From the NCBI GenBank assembly GCA_023475235.1, contig JAMCWG010000103.1:1-43274 (forward strand): a stretch of 43,274 nt of DNA, given 5' to 3'. The position numbers and the translations under genes are program-made. The DNA comes from Chloroflexota bacterium (GTDB lineage: Bacteria > Chloroflexota > UBA6077 > FW602-bin22 > JAMCWG01). The number at the start of each line of letters is the position of its first letter. The stretch's first letter is position 1. The notes beneath the pieces are model-generated. The model worked only from the letters and a program-made list of their open reading frames with translations. It did not search any database and was not told the origin of the DNA. Positions 1-8,143 of this stretch are shown here, piece by piece.

Positions 1-134
1 ATACAAGGGACGCGTGAATTGTAGTCGACCCGAGGATGGCCCCGCCGATAGTGAGCTTTGGCCGGCTAATCCCCCTCCCTCGTGGTCACTACCAGCAGCA
101 CAGCAGCGAAGAACACAGCAGCGAAAAGGAGTGA

Positions 135-389
135 ATGACGGTGGCCAAGTACTTGATCGAGCTGGAGCACGAAGAGGGCGAGTGCGTGCCCTCGGTTGAA
201 AAGCTGATGGAGAGAGGGCCGGAATTCCTGGGCGATTTTGACTGGGGCTGTGAAGTCGGCGTGCACAGGGCGTGGGGCACCGTGGAGGCCGAGACCGAGG
301 CGGAGGCCCGCAGGTTGCTGCCCGTCTCTCTGCAGGATAGAGCCCACGTCATAAAGGTCACCAAGAAGACGCCCGCCGGCAGCCGGTAG
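135..389 (+). CDS. small conserved-looking hypothetical protein (84 aa)
   Basis: I do not recognise a named family. The 84-residue product is acidic, with alternating hydrophobic strands and helices (KYLIELEHEEGE... then DWGCEVGVHRAW... then EARRLLPVSLQDRAHVIKV), a pattern compatible with a small ferredoxin-like fold. The start is supported by AAAGGAG five bases before ATG 135. Two copies of ACAGCAGCGAA lie just upstream (100-110 and 115-125), spaced 15 nt apart. No signal peptide or membrane segment is visible. The next item downstream is a remnant of an antibiotic-biosynthesis-monooxygenase-like gene, also a ferredoxin-fold family, so the two may once have been functionally linked; that is inference. 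Confidence 0.6.
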   Translation: MTVAKYLIELEHEEGECVPSVEKLMERGPEFLGDFDWGCEVGVHRAWGTVEAETEAEARRLLPVSLQDRAHVIKVTKKTPAGSR

Positions 390-474
390 CCGCGCCGCTG
401 CCCGCAGGCGGAGCGGGGTACAGTCGAATATGGCGGCGTGCACGGCGCGGGAGCGCCATCCAGACAGGCCAGGT

Positions 475-701
475 GAGACGGGTCGCAGCACGGGCAGGCG
501 CTGGCGGTGGTGTTCGAGGACAAAGAATCATACGTCGCGAATGCCAATAGTCCCGAGCAAGACGCGCGGTACCGCCGAATGGCAGAGCTGTTCGCAGGCG
601 AGCCGGAGTGGCACGATGGGGAGATCGTCTACGCCAGCCGGCAGCCCGCCAGCGCTGCCGCTGCGTGCGAGCCTCCTCCGTGGATTGCCGAAGGCATCTG
701 A
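475..701 (+). pseudogene. truncated ABM/monooxygenase-like C-terminal remnant
   Basis: The frame opened by a stop at 474-476 reads GQALAVVFEDKESY...NSPEQDARYRRMAELF...EPEWHDGEIVY and ends at 701. This resembles the last half of small ferredoxin-fold proteins of the antibiotic biosynthesis monooxygenase type, in which a strand ending in VVFED is followed by an amphipathic helix and a final EWHDGE strand. No N-terminal half is present in the same frame, there is no convincing ribosome site, and the tail after DGEIVY is low-complexity. I therefore call it a remnant. The alternative is an independent short gene starting at GTG 507. Confidence 0.4.
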
Positions 702-841
702 CAAGTCGAGAGGGCCTGCCGGGAGGGCCTTTCCAAAGTCCGTCTTGATGTCGTTCTGATCCGCCGCAGGCGGGGAAGAATCCCGGCTGAACGACGGTTG
801 ATACCCTTCGCACCGACACCTTAGGCGTCGGTATCTTCGAC

Positions 842-859
842 CTTCGGCTCAGGGTGACA
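842..859 (+). repeat. short interspersed repeat, copy 1
   Basis: The 18-mer CTTCGGCTCAGGGTGACA recurs with two changes at 11989-12006. Such 'TTCGGCTCAGAATGACA' sequences are common intergenic repeats in environmental draft genomes. Just upstream, 812-832 forms a hairpin (ACCGACACC, TTA, GGCGTCGGT, with one mismatch). The whole stretch 702-891 has no credible gene. Confidence 0.4.
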
Positions 860-891
860 ATGAAAAGACGCTAGATGGCCGGCAGTTCGCA

Positions 892-920
892 TTGTCCCCT
901 CCCAAGGCGGATGCTATAAT
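892..920 (+). promoter_or_regulatory. promoter of gcvH-lpdA
   Basis: TTGTCC (892-897), a 17-bp spacer and TATAAT (915-920) preceded by TGC (912-914), so an extended -10. The predicted transcription start is near 927, giving a leader of about 38 nt to gcvH. The block GGATGCTATAATCC is repeated exactly in the htrA promoter on the other strand at about 29.98 kb. Confidence 0.75.
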
Positions 921-964
921 CCGTTTGATTTCCGCGTCCCATGACGCGCGAGTGGAGTTAGAAG

Positions 965-1348
965 ATGCAGTTTCCCCCCGAGTTGAAGTACAGCAAAGAA
1001 CACGAGTGGGCCCGTATTCAGAGCAATCGGGCAGTAATCGGCATCACCGACTACGCTCAAGACCAGTTGGGCGACGTGGTATTTGCCGAGCTGCCTGAAG
1101 TTGGAGCGGAGGTGGCCCAGTTCGGCCGCTTCGGGACGATCGAGTCGGTGAAGGCCGCCTCGGACCTGTTCTCGCCCCTCTCCGGCGTGGTGAAGGCCGT
1201 GAACAAGAAGCTGGAGGACCACCCGGAGCTGGTCAACCAGGACCCCTATGGCGAAGGCTGGATGCTGGAGATAGAGCTTGCCGACCCCGGGCAGGCGGAC
1301 AAGCTCCTGGATGCGGAGCATTACCAGCACACACTGCCATCGGAATAG
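965..1348 (+). CDS. gcvH: glycine cleavage system H protein
   Basis: GcvH carries the aminomethyl group on a lipoyl arm between the P, T and L proteins of the cytoplasmic glycine cleavage system. The 127-residue product has the full family length and opens with LKYSKEHEWARI. Lys63 in the ESVKAASDL motif is the lipoylation site, and YGEGWMLEI near the C terminus is the usual family ending. GGAG sits 7 bases before ATG 965. It is followed 22 bp later by a dihydrolipoamide dehydrogenase gene, its natural partner (L protein). The P and T proteins are not in this window. The product has little room for another identity. Confidence 0.96.
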   Translation: MQFPPELKYSKEHEWARIQSNRAVIGITDYAQDQLGDVVFAELPEVGAEVAQFGRFGTIESVKAASDLFSPLSGVVKAVNKKLEDHPELVNQDPYGEGWMLEIELADPGQADKLLDAEHYQHTLPSE

Positions 1349-1370
1349 GAACGCTGAGAGGTTATCTGCG

Positions 1371-2744
1371 ATGCTGGACTTGGTGATCATAGGCGGCGGG
1401 CCGGCGGGCTACGTGGCCGCGCTGCGAGCGGCCCAGCTTGGAGGCCAGGTGGGCCTGGTGGAGCGGGAGCGCGTGGGCGGGACTTGCCTGCGCCGGGGGT
1501 GCGTCCCTACCAAGAGCCTGCTGACTTCGGCGGAAGTCCTGGACCACTGCCGTCGCGCGGCAGATTATGGGGTCAAGGCGGCGGACGTCTCGGCCGACCT
1601 GCCGCAAATAGTGGCCCGCAAGGACAAGGTGGTGGAGCAGCTCACGCGGGGGGTCGAATTCCTGCTCAAGCGGGCCAAGGTGCGCCTGGTCACGGGGGTC
1701 GGCCGCCTGGCGGAGCCAAACGTGGTGTCCGTCGAGAAGCCGGATGGCGCCCACGAGCGCATCGAGGCCAGGTCGGTGCTCGTGTCCACCGGCTCCGAGC
1801 CGGCCGAGCTGCCGGGGATAATGTTCGACGGCACCCATATCCTCGATAGCAACGACGTGCTCGACCTGCAGGAGGTCCCGGCCAGCATGCTCATCATCGG
1901 CGCGGGGGCCCTGGGCTGCGAGTTCGCCACTTATTTCGCCGCGCTCGGCACGCAGGTGACCATCGTGGAAATGATGTCGCAGGTGCTGCCCACCGAGGAC
2001 GCCGAGATCAGCCAGATCGTGGAGCGCGAGCTCAAGAAGAAAAAGGTCAAAGTCCAGACTAACAGCAAGGTGGAGAAGGTCACGCGGCAGGGCGACGGCT
2101 GTCTGATCGATATGTCAGGGGGGCAGCAGATCGCCGCCGACCGGCTGCTGGTCAGCATTGGCCGCAGCTTCAACAGCGCCGGCATCGGCCTGGAGGGCGC
2201 CGGTCTGCGCGTCGAGCGGGGCCGGGTGCAGGTGAACGAGCGGATGGAGACGAACGTGCCCGGCATATACGCGGCCGGCGATGTCGTCGGGAAGATACTG
2301 CTGGCCCACGTGGCCTCCGCCGAGGGGACGGTAGCCGCGGAGAACGCGATGGGACAGCGCCGCGTCATGGACTATGCGGTGGTGCCGCGCTGCACGTTCA
2401 CCTCGCCGGAGGTGGCCAGCGTCGGCTACACCGAAGAAGGGGCGAAGCAGGCGGGCATCCAGGTCACGACCGGCGTCTTCCCGATGCGGGCGCTGGGGCG
2501 GGCCCATGCCCTGGGCGAATGGGCGGGGGCCGTCAAGCTGGTGGCCGATGCCCGCAACGACAGACTGGTGGGCGCGCATATTGTCGGGGCGCGGGCGAGC
2601 GAGCTCATTGGCGAGATGGTCCTGGCGATGAACTTCGAGGCCACCATCGGCGACCTGGAGGAGGTCATTCGCGCCCATCCGACGATGGTCGAGGCGATCG
2701 GCGAGGCTGCCCACGTGTTGCACGGGCGGCCGCTGCACGTTTAG
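1371..2744 (+). CDS. lpdA: dihydrolipoyl dehydrogenase (L/E3 protein)
   Basis: This FAD-dependent enzyme reoxidises dihydrolipoyl groups with NAD+, here probably those on GcvH encoded just upstream. The 457-residue protein opens with the FAD-binding GGGPAGYVAA motif (residues 8-17). The redox-active pair is Cys39 and Cys44 in GGTCLRRGCVPTK. A second Rossmann motif (GAGALGCEFA) binds NAD, and the C-terminal dimer-interface RAHPTMVEAIGEAAH supplies the catalytic His-Glu pair. The frame is open upstream to 1278 inside gcvH, but ATG 1371 is the sensible start, because the FAD strand begins five residues later and GAGAGG lies about 9 nt before it. Other flavin disulfide reductases (mercuric reductase, glutathione reductase) are less likely given the gcvH context. 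Confidence 0.93.
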   Translation: MLDLVIIGGGPAGYVAALRAAQLGGQVGLVERERVGGTCLRRGCVPTKSLLTSAEVLDHCRRAADYGVKAADVSADLPQIVARKDKVVEQLTRGVEFLLKRAKVRLVTGVGRLAEPNVVSVEKPDGAHERIEARSVLVSTGSEPAELPGIMFDGTHILDSNDVLDLQEVPASMLIIGAGALGCEFATYFAALGTQVTIVEMMSQVLPTEDAEISQIVERELKKKKVKVQTNSKVEKVTRQGDGCLIDMSGGQQIAADRLLVSIGRSFNSAGIGLEGAGLRVERGRVQVNERMETNVPGIYAAGDVVGKILLAHVASAEGTVAAENAMGQRRVMDYAVVPRCTFTSPEVASVGYTEEGAKQAGIQVTTGVFPMRALGRAHALGEWAGAVKLVADARNDRLVGAHIVGARASELIGEMVLAMNFEATIGDLEEVIRAHPTMVEAIGEAAHVLHGRPLHV

Positions 2745-2792
2745 CCCGGCCCGGCAATTGGGATAGGAAACTGAGGGGGCGCGACACAGGAA

Positions 2793-3407
2793 ATGGCATA
2801 TCCGCCCACCAGTGGCATTATCCTGGCCGGCGGGCAAAGCCGCCGGCTCGGCGTGGACAAGACGCGGCTCACGCTGGGCCGGGGAAAGCCGCTGCTCGCA
2901 CAGGTCGGACAGGCCATCGGCTCGCTGTGCGATGAGCTCATCGTGGTGGCCAACCGGCAGTGGCAAGAGGTGCTGCCGGAGGCCATCTGGCTGCCGGATG
3001 CCTATCCGGGGATGGGCTCCCTGGGCGGCATCTACACCGGACTGGTCCACGCGTCGAGCGAGCACTGCCTGGTGGTGGCGGGGGATATGCCATTCCTCTC
3101 TGCCCCTTTGCTCCGGTATATGCTGGAGCGGCCGCGCGATTATGATGTGTTGATTCCACGCTTCGACCATTTCTTCGAGCCCCTGCACGCCATCTATGGG
3201 AAGAATTGTCTGGGGCCGATGCGGGCGCTCATCGAGAGACAGGAGAGAAAGATACTGGATTTCTTCCCCGAAGTGAGGGTGAGTCACCTCGAAGAGAAGA
3301 CCCTGCGCCGGCTCGATCCCCAGCTACGCTCGTTCTTTAACGTGAACACGATAGAGCAACTGGCGGAGGCGTGGATCATTATGCTCCAGGACGAGGTTTC
3401 CGCGTGA
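2793..3407 (+). CDS. mobA: molybdenum cofactor guanylyltransferase
   Basis: MobA transfers GMP from GTP to molybdopterin to make the guanine dinucleotide form used by formate dehydrogenase and DMSO-reductase-type enzymes. The 204-residue protein starts with the nucleotidyltransferase signature GIILAGGQSRRLGVDKTRL (residues 7-25). It has the GDMPFL metal-binding loop and the FNVNTIEQL ending typical of MobA. Weak ribosome-site candidates (AGGA very close, GAGGGGG somewhat far) precede ATG 2793. It lies 48 bp after lpdA and may share its transcript. Together with the molybdate transporter at 15.7-16.9 kb it implies that the organism makes molybdoenzymes. Confidence 0.9.
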   Translation: MAYPPTSGIILAGGQSRRLGVDKTRLTLGRGKPLLAQVGQAIGSLCDELIVVANRQWQEVLPEAIWLPDAYPGMGSLGGIYTGLVHASSEHCLVVAGDMPFLSAPLLRYMLERPRDYDVLIPRFDHFFEPLHAIYGKNCLGPMRALIERQERKILDFFPEVRVSHLEEKTLRRLDPQLRSFFNVNTIEQLAEAWIIMLQDEVSA

Positions 3408-3459
3408 TTTCCCGGCCGCGGCAGTGCCAGATACGAGTGCAGGTCTTCTCGATCCCATG

Positions 3460-5181
3460 TCACAGGGCAGTGCTGGCCCTGCCCCGGTAGCGTTCCTCGC
3501 GCAGGTGGTTCACCAGGTATTGCGTCTCCTGGCTGGAGACGCCGAAGCGGTGCAGCGTATGCCGGATGATCTCCAGCGCTGCCTCGAATGGGGGCTCGAC
3601 CACCTCCTCCGCTCCAGCCGCCACGAGCGTTTCCCGCGCATATGCCGTGCGGGCGCGCGCGATCACGTCCAGCCGCGGATTGATGGCCAGCGCGTTGCGT
3701 ACGGCCAGCTCGGCGGTGATCGAATCGAACATAGTCACGGCCAGCACTCGGGCCTGCGGCAGATTGGCCTGGGCGAGCACGTGAATGTTACCGGCATCGC
3801 CGTAAGCCGTGGGCACGCCCTCCTCCCGCAGCCGCCGCACTATGTAGGGGTCGTACTCGATCACGAAGTACTTGAAGTTCCTGGTGCGCAGGGTGGCCGC
3901 CAGTGCTTCTCCTACGTCGCCGTAGCCACAGATGACCACGTGGTTGGTCAGCCTCGTCACGGGCTCGGCGGCGGGCGGCTCGGCGTCCTCTCCCAGGACG
4001 CCGCCCAGCCGTGGCGCCCTCGCCAGGGCGCGGTATATGCCCGGCGTGGCGGCGATGAGAGAGGGGGTGAAGAGCATGGTGACCCTGGGCATGGCGATGA
4101 TGAGATCGTACAGCTCCAGCGGGATGAGCTGGCGCTGCAGGCCCAGTCCCGCTAGCACGAACGAGAACTCTCCCATCTGCGCCAGCGCAACGCCGACCGA
4201 GACGGCGATCCTCCCTGCATACCGGAATGCCATCGTGATGAGGGTGCTTATCACCCCTTTCCCCAGCACGGCCAGCAAAACGACGATGGCCAGGGTCTCC
4301 AGGTGCTCGAGGACAAACACCGGATTGAGGAGCATACCCATAGACACGAAGAACAACGTGGCGAAGACATCGCGCAGGGGCACGACCTCCGCCAGAATCT
4401 GGTGGCGCAGGTCGCTCTCGCTCACCAGGAGCCCGGCCACGAAGGCGCCGAAGGCCAGCGAGAGGCCGAACAGGAACGTGCCGATGGCTGCCCCCAGGCA
4501 GAGGCCCAGCACCGCGAGGAGGAACAGCTCCCGCGAGTGGGTGGCGGCGACGCGGAACAGCAGGGCTGGGACGAGCCTGGTGCCGAGAAACACGGTGACC
4601 AACAGGAAGACGGCGGCTTTCACCCCCGCCAGGGCCAGGTCACCCCATGGATTGCCGCTGGGCACGGCCAGGGTCGGCAGGATCACCATCATCGGCACCA
4701 CGCTGAGGTCCTGGACCACCAGGATGCCCAGGGTCACCCGGCCGGGCAGCGAGTATGCCTCGCCGCGGGACTGTAGGATGCGCATCACGACCATTGTGCT
4801 GCTCAGGGCCAGCACGCTCCCCAGGAAGATGGAACGCGGGATATCCAGCCCGAGGTACGGACCGACGGCGAGGCCCAGGCCGATGGTGGCCAGCACCTGC
4901 AGGACGCCGCCCAGAACGGCCACCATCTGGACCTGCCGGATTTCCTCCAGCGAGTTGTTCACCCCGACGGCGAACATCAGCAAGGCGACGCCCAGCTCGG
5001 CGAGCACGTTCACCTGGTTGGGATCGTGCACTAGGCCGAGGGCGTGGGGCCCGACCAGCACGCCGGCCAGCAGATAGCCCACAATCACCGGCTGGCGCAG
5101 CCGCAGCGCCACCATCCCGGCGCCGAACGCGACGCCCAGCGCAACGGCAAAATCGAGGACTATCCCCAGGCCTTGAGGCAC
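3460..5181 (-). CDS. monovalent cation:proton antiporter with TrkA-N domain (KefB type)
   Basis: A 573-residue inner-membrane protein. Roughly residues 1-385 form a CPA2 Na+/H+ exchanger-type transport domain with about 12 membrane helices (for example PVIVGYLLAGVLVGPHALGLV and FATLFFVSMGMLLNP). Residues of about 410-530 form a cytoplasmic Rossmann TrkA-N domain (HVVICGYGDVGEALA...VIEYDP...GDAG). This is the KefB/KefC layout, used for K+ efflux or Na+/H+ exchange gated by NAD(H). The start is GTG 5181, backed by a strong AGGAGGAAGAAGG. A TATAAT sequence lies 23-28 bp upstream of the start (5204-5209), without a clear -35. It is convergent with mobA. The exact ion cannot be told from sequence. 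Confidence 0.88.
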   Translation of the reverse strand: MPQGLGIVLDFAVALGVAFGAGMVALRLRQPVIVGYLLAGVLVGPHALGLVHDPNQVNVLAELGVALLMFAVGVNNSLEEIRQVQMVAVLGGVLQVLATIGLGLAVGPYLGLDIPRSIFLGSVLALSSTMVVMRILQSRGEAYSLPGRVTLGILVVQDLSVVPMMVILPTLAVPSGNPWGDLALAGVKAAVFLLVTVFLGTRLVPALLFRVAATHSRELFLLAVLGLCLGAAIGTFLFGLSLAFGAFVAGLLVSESDLRHQILAEVVPLRDVFATLFFVSMGMLLNPVFVLEHLETLAIVVLLAVLGKGVISTLITMAFRYAGRIAVSVGVALAQMGEFSFVLAGLGLQRQLIPLELYDLIIAMPRVTMLFTPSLIAATPGIYRALARAPRLGGVLGEDAEPPAAEPVTRLTNHVVICGYGDVGEALAATLRTRNFKYFVIEYDPYIVRRLREEGVPTAYGDAGNIHVLAQANLPQARVLAVTMFDSITAELAVRNALAINPRLDVIARARTAYARETLVAAGAEEVVEPPFEAALEIIRHTLHRFGVSSQETQYLVNHLREERYRGRASTAL

Positions 5182-5247
5182 GCCTTCTTCCTCCTACGCA
5201 CAGATTATATCGTTACCGGCCTTCCGGTGGCTATGAAGGCGCGCACG

Positions 5248-5276
5248 TTGACTGCGAACCGGCGAACGCCTACGAT
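5248..5276 (+). promoter_or_regulatory. promoter of phosphofructokinase gene
   Basis: TTGACT (5248-5253), a 17-bp spacer and TACGAT (5271-5276). The predicted start near 5283 leaves a leader of about 140 nt before the phosphofructokinase gene. Confidence 0.6.
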
Positions 5277-5422
5277 ACCCCGGTATGCATTTCTCGCCGT
5301 ATCAGGGGAGATCGGGTAAGTAACGAAACGGCGGGGGGACCGACGCGGATCATATGCGCAGATCGGCCGGCGCATGCGGCGCGGTGGTCCCTTTCTTTCA
5401 CTGGGTTTAGGAGGCGTGTCTG

Positions 5423-6652
5423 ATGTCTGGTCTGCGAGGCAGGTTGGTAGTGGGGCAATCCGGCGGCATCACGGCCGTGATGAACGCCAGCCTGCAGGGC
5501 GTAATCGAGGAAGCAAGCCTGCACCCGGAAATCGAGGCCGTTTATGGCGCTCGCTGCGGGATCGAGGGCTTGCTGAAAGAGGACTTCATCGATTTGTCCC
5601 CTCAGGGCCAGCGTCGCTTGGCAGGGGTGGGCCGGATGCCGGGCGCTGCCCTGGGCTCGTGCCGCCACAAGCTGAGCGATGCCGACGTCGAGCGCGCCCT
5701 GTCCGTAATGCGCGCTCACAACATCCGCTACTTCCTGTACATCGGCGGCAACGACTCGGCCGATACAACCCACCGGCTGTCCCTGGCCGCCAGGGCAGCC
5801 GGCCACGAGCTACGGGCCATCGCCATCCCGAAGACCATCGACAACGATCTGCCCTGCACCGACCACTGTCCCGGCTACGGGAGCGCGGCCCGCTTCATTG
5901 CGCTCGCGGCGGGCTATTCCGGAATGGACAGCCGCAGCATGGCCTCCGCCTATCAGGTGAAGGTTATGGAAGTGATGGGACGGAATGCCGGCTGGCTGGC
6001 CGCGGCCTCGGCCCTGGCGCGCCGCCGCTCCGGCCCCGCTGCGCCCCACATCATATGCGTGCCGGAGCGGCCCTTCCACGCCGACCGCTTTCTTTCGGAG
6101 GTGAAGGACGCCTATCGGTCGGAGGGATATGTGCTGGTGGTGGCGGGTGAGACCCTGCGGGACGCGGCAGGCCATCCCGTTGGGCAGCTCCCCGACAGTG
6201 CACTCACGGATGCTTTCGGCCATCCTCGACTGGCCGGCGTGGCGGTAGCCTTGACCAGGCTGGTCGAGCAGGAGCTCGGCCTTATCACGCGGTGGGAGCG
6301 GCCGGGGACCCTGCAGCGGAGCTTCGCCGCCTGCGTGTCGAAGGTAGACCGTAGTGAAGCCTACGAAGTGGGGCGGGCCGCCATCCGCTACGCCCTGGCC
6401 GGCGAGACAGACCAGATGGTGACGCTGGTGCGTGAGGACGGGCCCGCTTACCGGTGCCGTACGGGCCTGGCGCCGATAAGCGCCATCGCCAACCGGGAGC
6501 GTCTCCTTCCCGCCGAGTATTTCGAGAATGACGGCAGCTTTGTCACGGAGGTCTTCCTGAGTTATGTTCGCCCGCTTATTGGGCCGCCCTTGCCGTCCTT
6601 GTCCGGCATACGGGACGCGTGGGTGGGCCGCCTCCTGGAGCAGGGCCGCTGA
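5423..6652 (+). CDS. pfp: 6-phosphofructokinase, pyrophosphate-type signature
   Basis: This enzyme phosphorylates fructose 6-phosphate in cytoplasmic glycolysis. The 409-residue protein has the PFK fold: GQSGGITAVMNAS at the N terminus, GGNDSAD (108-114), PKTIDND (136-142) and MEVMGRNAGWLA. Two positions separate ATP from pyrophosphate enzymes: the fourth residue of GGDGS (Gly in ATP-PFK, Asp in PPi-PFK) and the second of PGTIDND (Gly versus Lys). Here they are Asp111 and Lys137, both the PPi form, so a reversible PPi-dependent enzyme is predicted. TAGGAGG precedes ATG 5423. The gene stands alone between KefB and a convergent permease gene. Confidence 0.88.
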   Translation: MSGLRGRLVVGQSGGITAVMNASLQGVIEEASLHPEIEAVYGARCGIEGLLKEDFIDLSPQGQRRLAGVGRMPGAALGSCRHKLSDADVERALSVMRAHNIRYFLYIGGNDSADTTHRLSLAARAAGHELRAIAIPKTIDNDLPCTDHCPGYGSAARFIALAAGYSGMDSRSMASAYQVKVMEVMGRNAGWLAAASALARRRSGPAAPHIICVPERPFHADRFLSEVKDAYRSEGYVLVVAGETLRDAAGHPVGQLPDSALTDAFGHPRLAGVAVALTRLVEQELGLITRWERPGTLQRSFAACVSKVDRSEAYEVGRAAIRYALAGETDQMVTLVREDGPAYRCRTGLAPISAIANRERLLPAEYFENDGSFVTEVFLSYVRPLIGPPLPSLSGIRDAWVGRLLEQGR

Positions 6653-6722
6653 CGGCCGGCCTGGTCGAGCAGCGATCCCTGATCGTAGACCACTATTGGG
6701 ATGCGGCGAACGATTGGACTGC

Positions 6723-7958
6723 TCACTCGTAGCGCAGGGCATCAATCGGGTTCAAGGCGGCGGCCCGGCTGGCCGGGTAGATGCCGAAGAAAACACCGAT
6801 CCCCGCCGATACTCCGAAGGCCAGGGCTATGGAATCCACGGTTACCAGTGGGCGAAGCGGCTGCCCGCCCAGCGAAATCCCGGACGTGAACTCCGATATG
6901 CCAACGCCAAGCGCTACGCCCATCAGCCCTCCCATGACGCTGACCACTACTGCCTCGATCATAAACTGCACCAGGATATCGCTCCGCTTGGCGCCAAGGG
7001 CCTTGCGGATGCCAATCTCCCGCGTGCGCTCGGTTACCGAGACCAGCATAATGTTCATGATGCCGATGCCCCCCACCACCAGGGAGATGCCAGCGATTGC
7101 TCCCAGCAGCAGGGTAAACGTCTGCGTCACTGTCTGCAGAGCGGCAATCGTATCCTCCTGGCTGCGGATGGTGAAATCAGCCTGGGTCACCCGGTGCCGT
7201 TCCAGCAGTAGGTTGCTTATGTCCGCAGTGGCCTGCGGCATCAGACTCTCGTCGGAAACCTCCACGTTGATCGTTTGGACCACCAGCCCGCCGCTGGGCG
7301 TGAGCTGGCTACCGAGGGTCTCGGCAAGGGTCGTAAGGGGCACGATCACCACGTCATCCTGATTCCCCAATGCCTGGGAGCCTTTGGTCTCCATTAGCCC
7401 TATCACCCGAAAGTCGATGCCAGCGACCTTGATCTCCTGCCCAACTGGGTCCGAGCCGTCGAAAAGTGTCTGGGCAGTCGTGCTCCCCAGCGAAGCGACC
7501 TTGATTCGGCCATCAATATCGGACTGGCTGATGAAGTCTCCCTCAACGGGATGGAAATTTCGCACGTCCTGGTATTCCGGCGTGGTGCCCAGGATACGGG
7601 TGTTGGTGTTGTTACGTTCGTAGACTACCTGCCTCCGGAGGTCGATTTCGGGGGCTACCGCGACGATATTAGGGACATCGGCCGCGATGGCCTGCGCATC
7701 CTGCAGGGTCAAGGTGGGCGCCGACCCTGCCCCGAAGCTGAAGCCTCCCTGCTGAGCAGAGCCAGGTGTGACGAAGAGCAGGTTGGTGCCTATGCCCCGA
7801 ATCCGGTCCAAAATGGAAGCCTGGGCACCCTGCCCAATCGCCATCAAGGCGATAACAGCGGCTACACCAATGATCATTCCCAGCATGGTGAGAGAAGCAC
7901 GCAATTTGTTGGCGGACAGGCTACGCAGCGCCATTCTCAAGCTTTCTAGCAGGTCCAT
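6723..7958 (-). CDS. MacB-type ABC transporter permease
   Basis: A 411-residue membrane protein of the MacB/FtsX exporter permease family. It has an N-terminal helix (KLRASLTMLGMIIGVAAVIALMAIG), a large extracytoplasmic MacB-PCD domain of about 220 residues (SILDRIRGIGTNLLFVTPG onward), and three C-terminal helices of the FtsX core (TREIGIRKALGAKRSDILVQF...). The frame is open to 8156, but ATG 7958 is preferred: it has GGGAGGT at good spacing, and the promoter at 8010-8038 would start transcription near 8003. No ATPase subunit is adjacent, which is unusual because these permeases normally sit beside their ATP-binding gene. It is divergent from the selenoprotein dsbA-like gene. Confidence 0.88.
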   Translation of the reverse strand: MDLLESLRMALRSLSANKLRASLTMLGMIIGVAAVIALMAIGQGAQASILDRIRGIGTNLLFVTPGSAQQGGFSFGAGSAPTLTLQDAQAIAADVPNIVAVAPEIDLRRQVVYERNNTNTRILGTTPEYQDVRNFHPVEGDFISQSDIDGRIKVASLGSTTAQTLFDGSDPVGQEIKVAGIDFRVIGLMETKGSQALGNQDDVVIVPLTTLAETLGSQLTPSGGLVVQTINVEVSDESLMPQATADISNLLLERHRVTQADFTIRSQEDTIAALQTVTQTFTLLLGAIAGISLVVGGIGIMNIMLVSVTERTREIGIRKALGAKRSDILVQFMIEAVVVSVMGGLMGVALGVGISEFTSGISLGGQPLRPLVTVDSIALAFGVSAGIGVFFGIYPASRAAALNPIDALRYE

Positions 7959-8009
7959 TGCTACTACCTCCCGGTCGCAAGTGACCCGTGCGTTCATCCT
8001 TCTACCTCT

Positions 8010-8038
8010 AATATACGCGTCCTGGTCTGCATGAACAA
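8010..8038 (-). promoter_or_regulatory. promoter of MacB-type permease gene
   Basis: On the minus strand: TTGTTC (8038-8033), a 17-bp spacer and TATATT (8015-8010). The predicted start near 8003 leaves about 45 nt to ATG 7958. It faces away from the dsbA-like promoter only 32 bp distant. Confidence 0.65.
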
Positions 8039-8069
8039 CCCCCTGTCCGGCAGCAAATCGTCGACAACC

Positions 8070-8098
8070 TTGTCCGGGGTACAGGGTTATGGTAAAAT
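8070..8098 (+). promoter_or_regulatory. promoter of selenocysteine dsbA-like/VKOR operon
   Basis: TTGTCC (8070-8075), a 17-bp spacer and TAAAAT (8093-8098) preceded by TGG (8090-8092), an extended -10. The predicted start is near 8105, leaving about 39 nt to ATG 8144. Confidence 0.75.
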
Positions 8099-8111
8099 TG
8101 TGTACAATTTT
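8094..8111. promoter_or_regulatory. operator-like dyad over the dsbA-like promoter
   Basis: AAAATTG (8094-8100), four bases (TGTA), then CAATTTT (8105-8111), a perfect 7-bp dyad. It overlaps the -10 and the predicted transcription start, a classical repressor position. The yugP promoter at 13.2 kb has the same TATGGTAAAATTG block but no right arm, so the dyad is specific to this operon. Which regulator binds is unknown. Confidence 0.5.
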
Positions 8112-8143
8112 GAAGTGAGGACCTTTCAGGAGGATAAGAGGAT

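Noticed and set aside
430-759. 109-codon frame overlapping the monooxygenase-like remnant
   Set aside because: Arg/Ser-rich translation with no motif, while the other frame shows a recognisable FEDKESY...EWHDGE pattern.
2115-3287. 390-codon minus-strand open frame across lpdA and mobA
   Set aside because: It covers two well-supported genes on the other strand and shows no family resemblance.
3932-5077. 381-codon plus-strand open frame opposite the KefB-type gene
   Set aside because: Antisense shadow; Ser/Thr/Arg-rich composition without domains.
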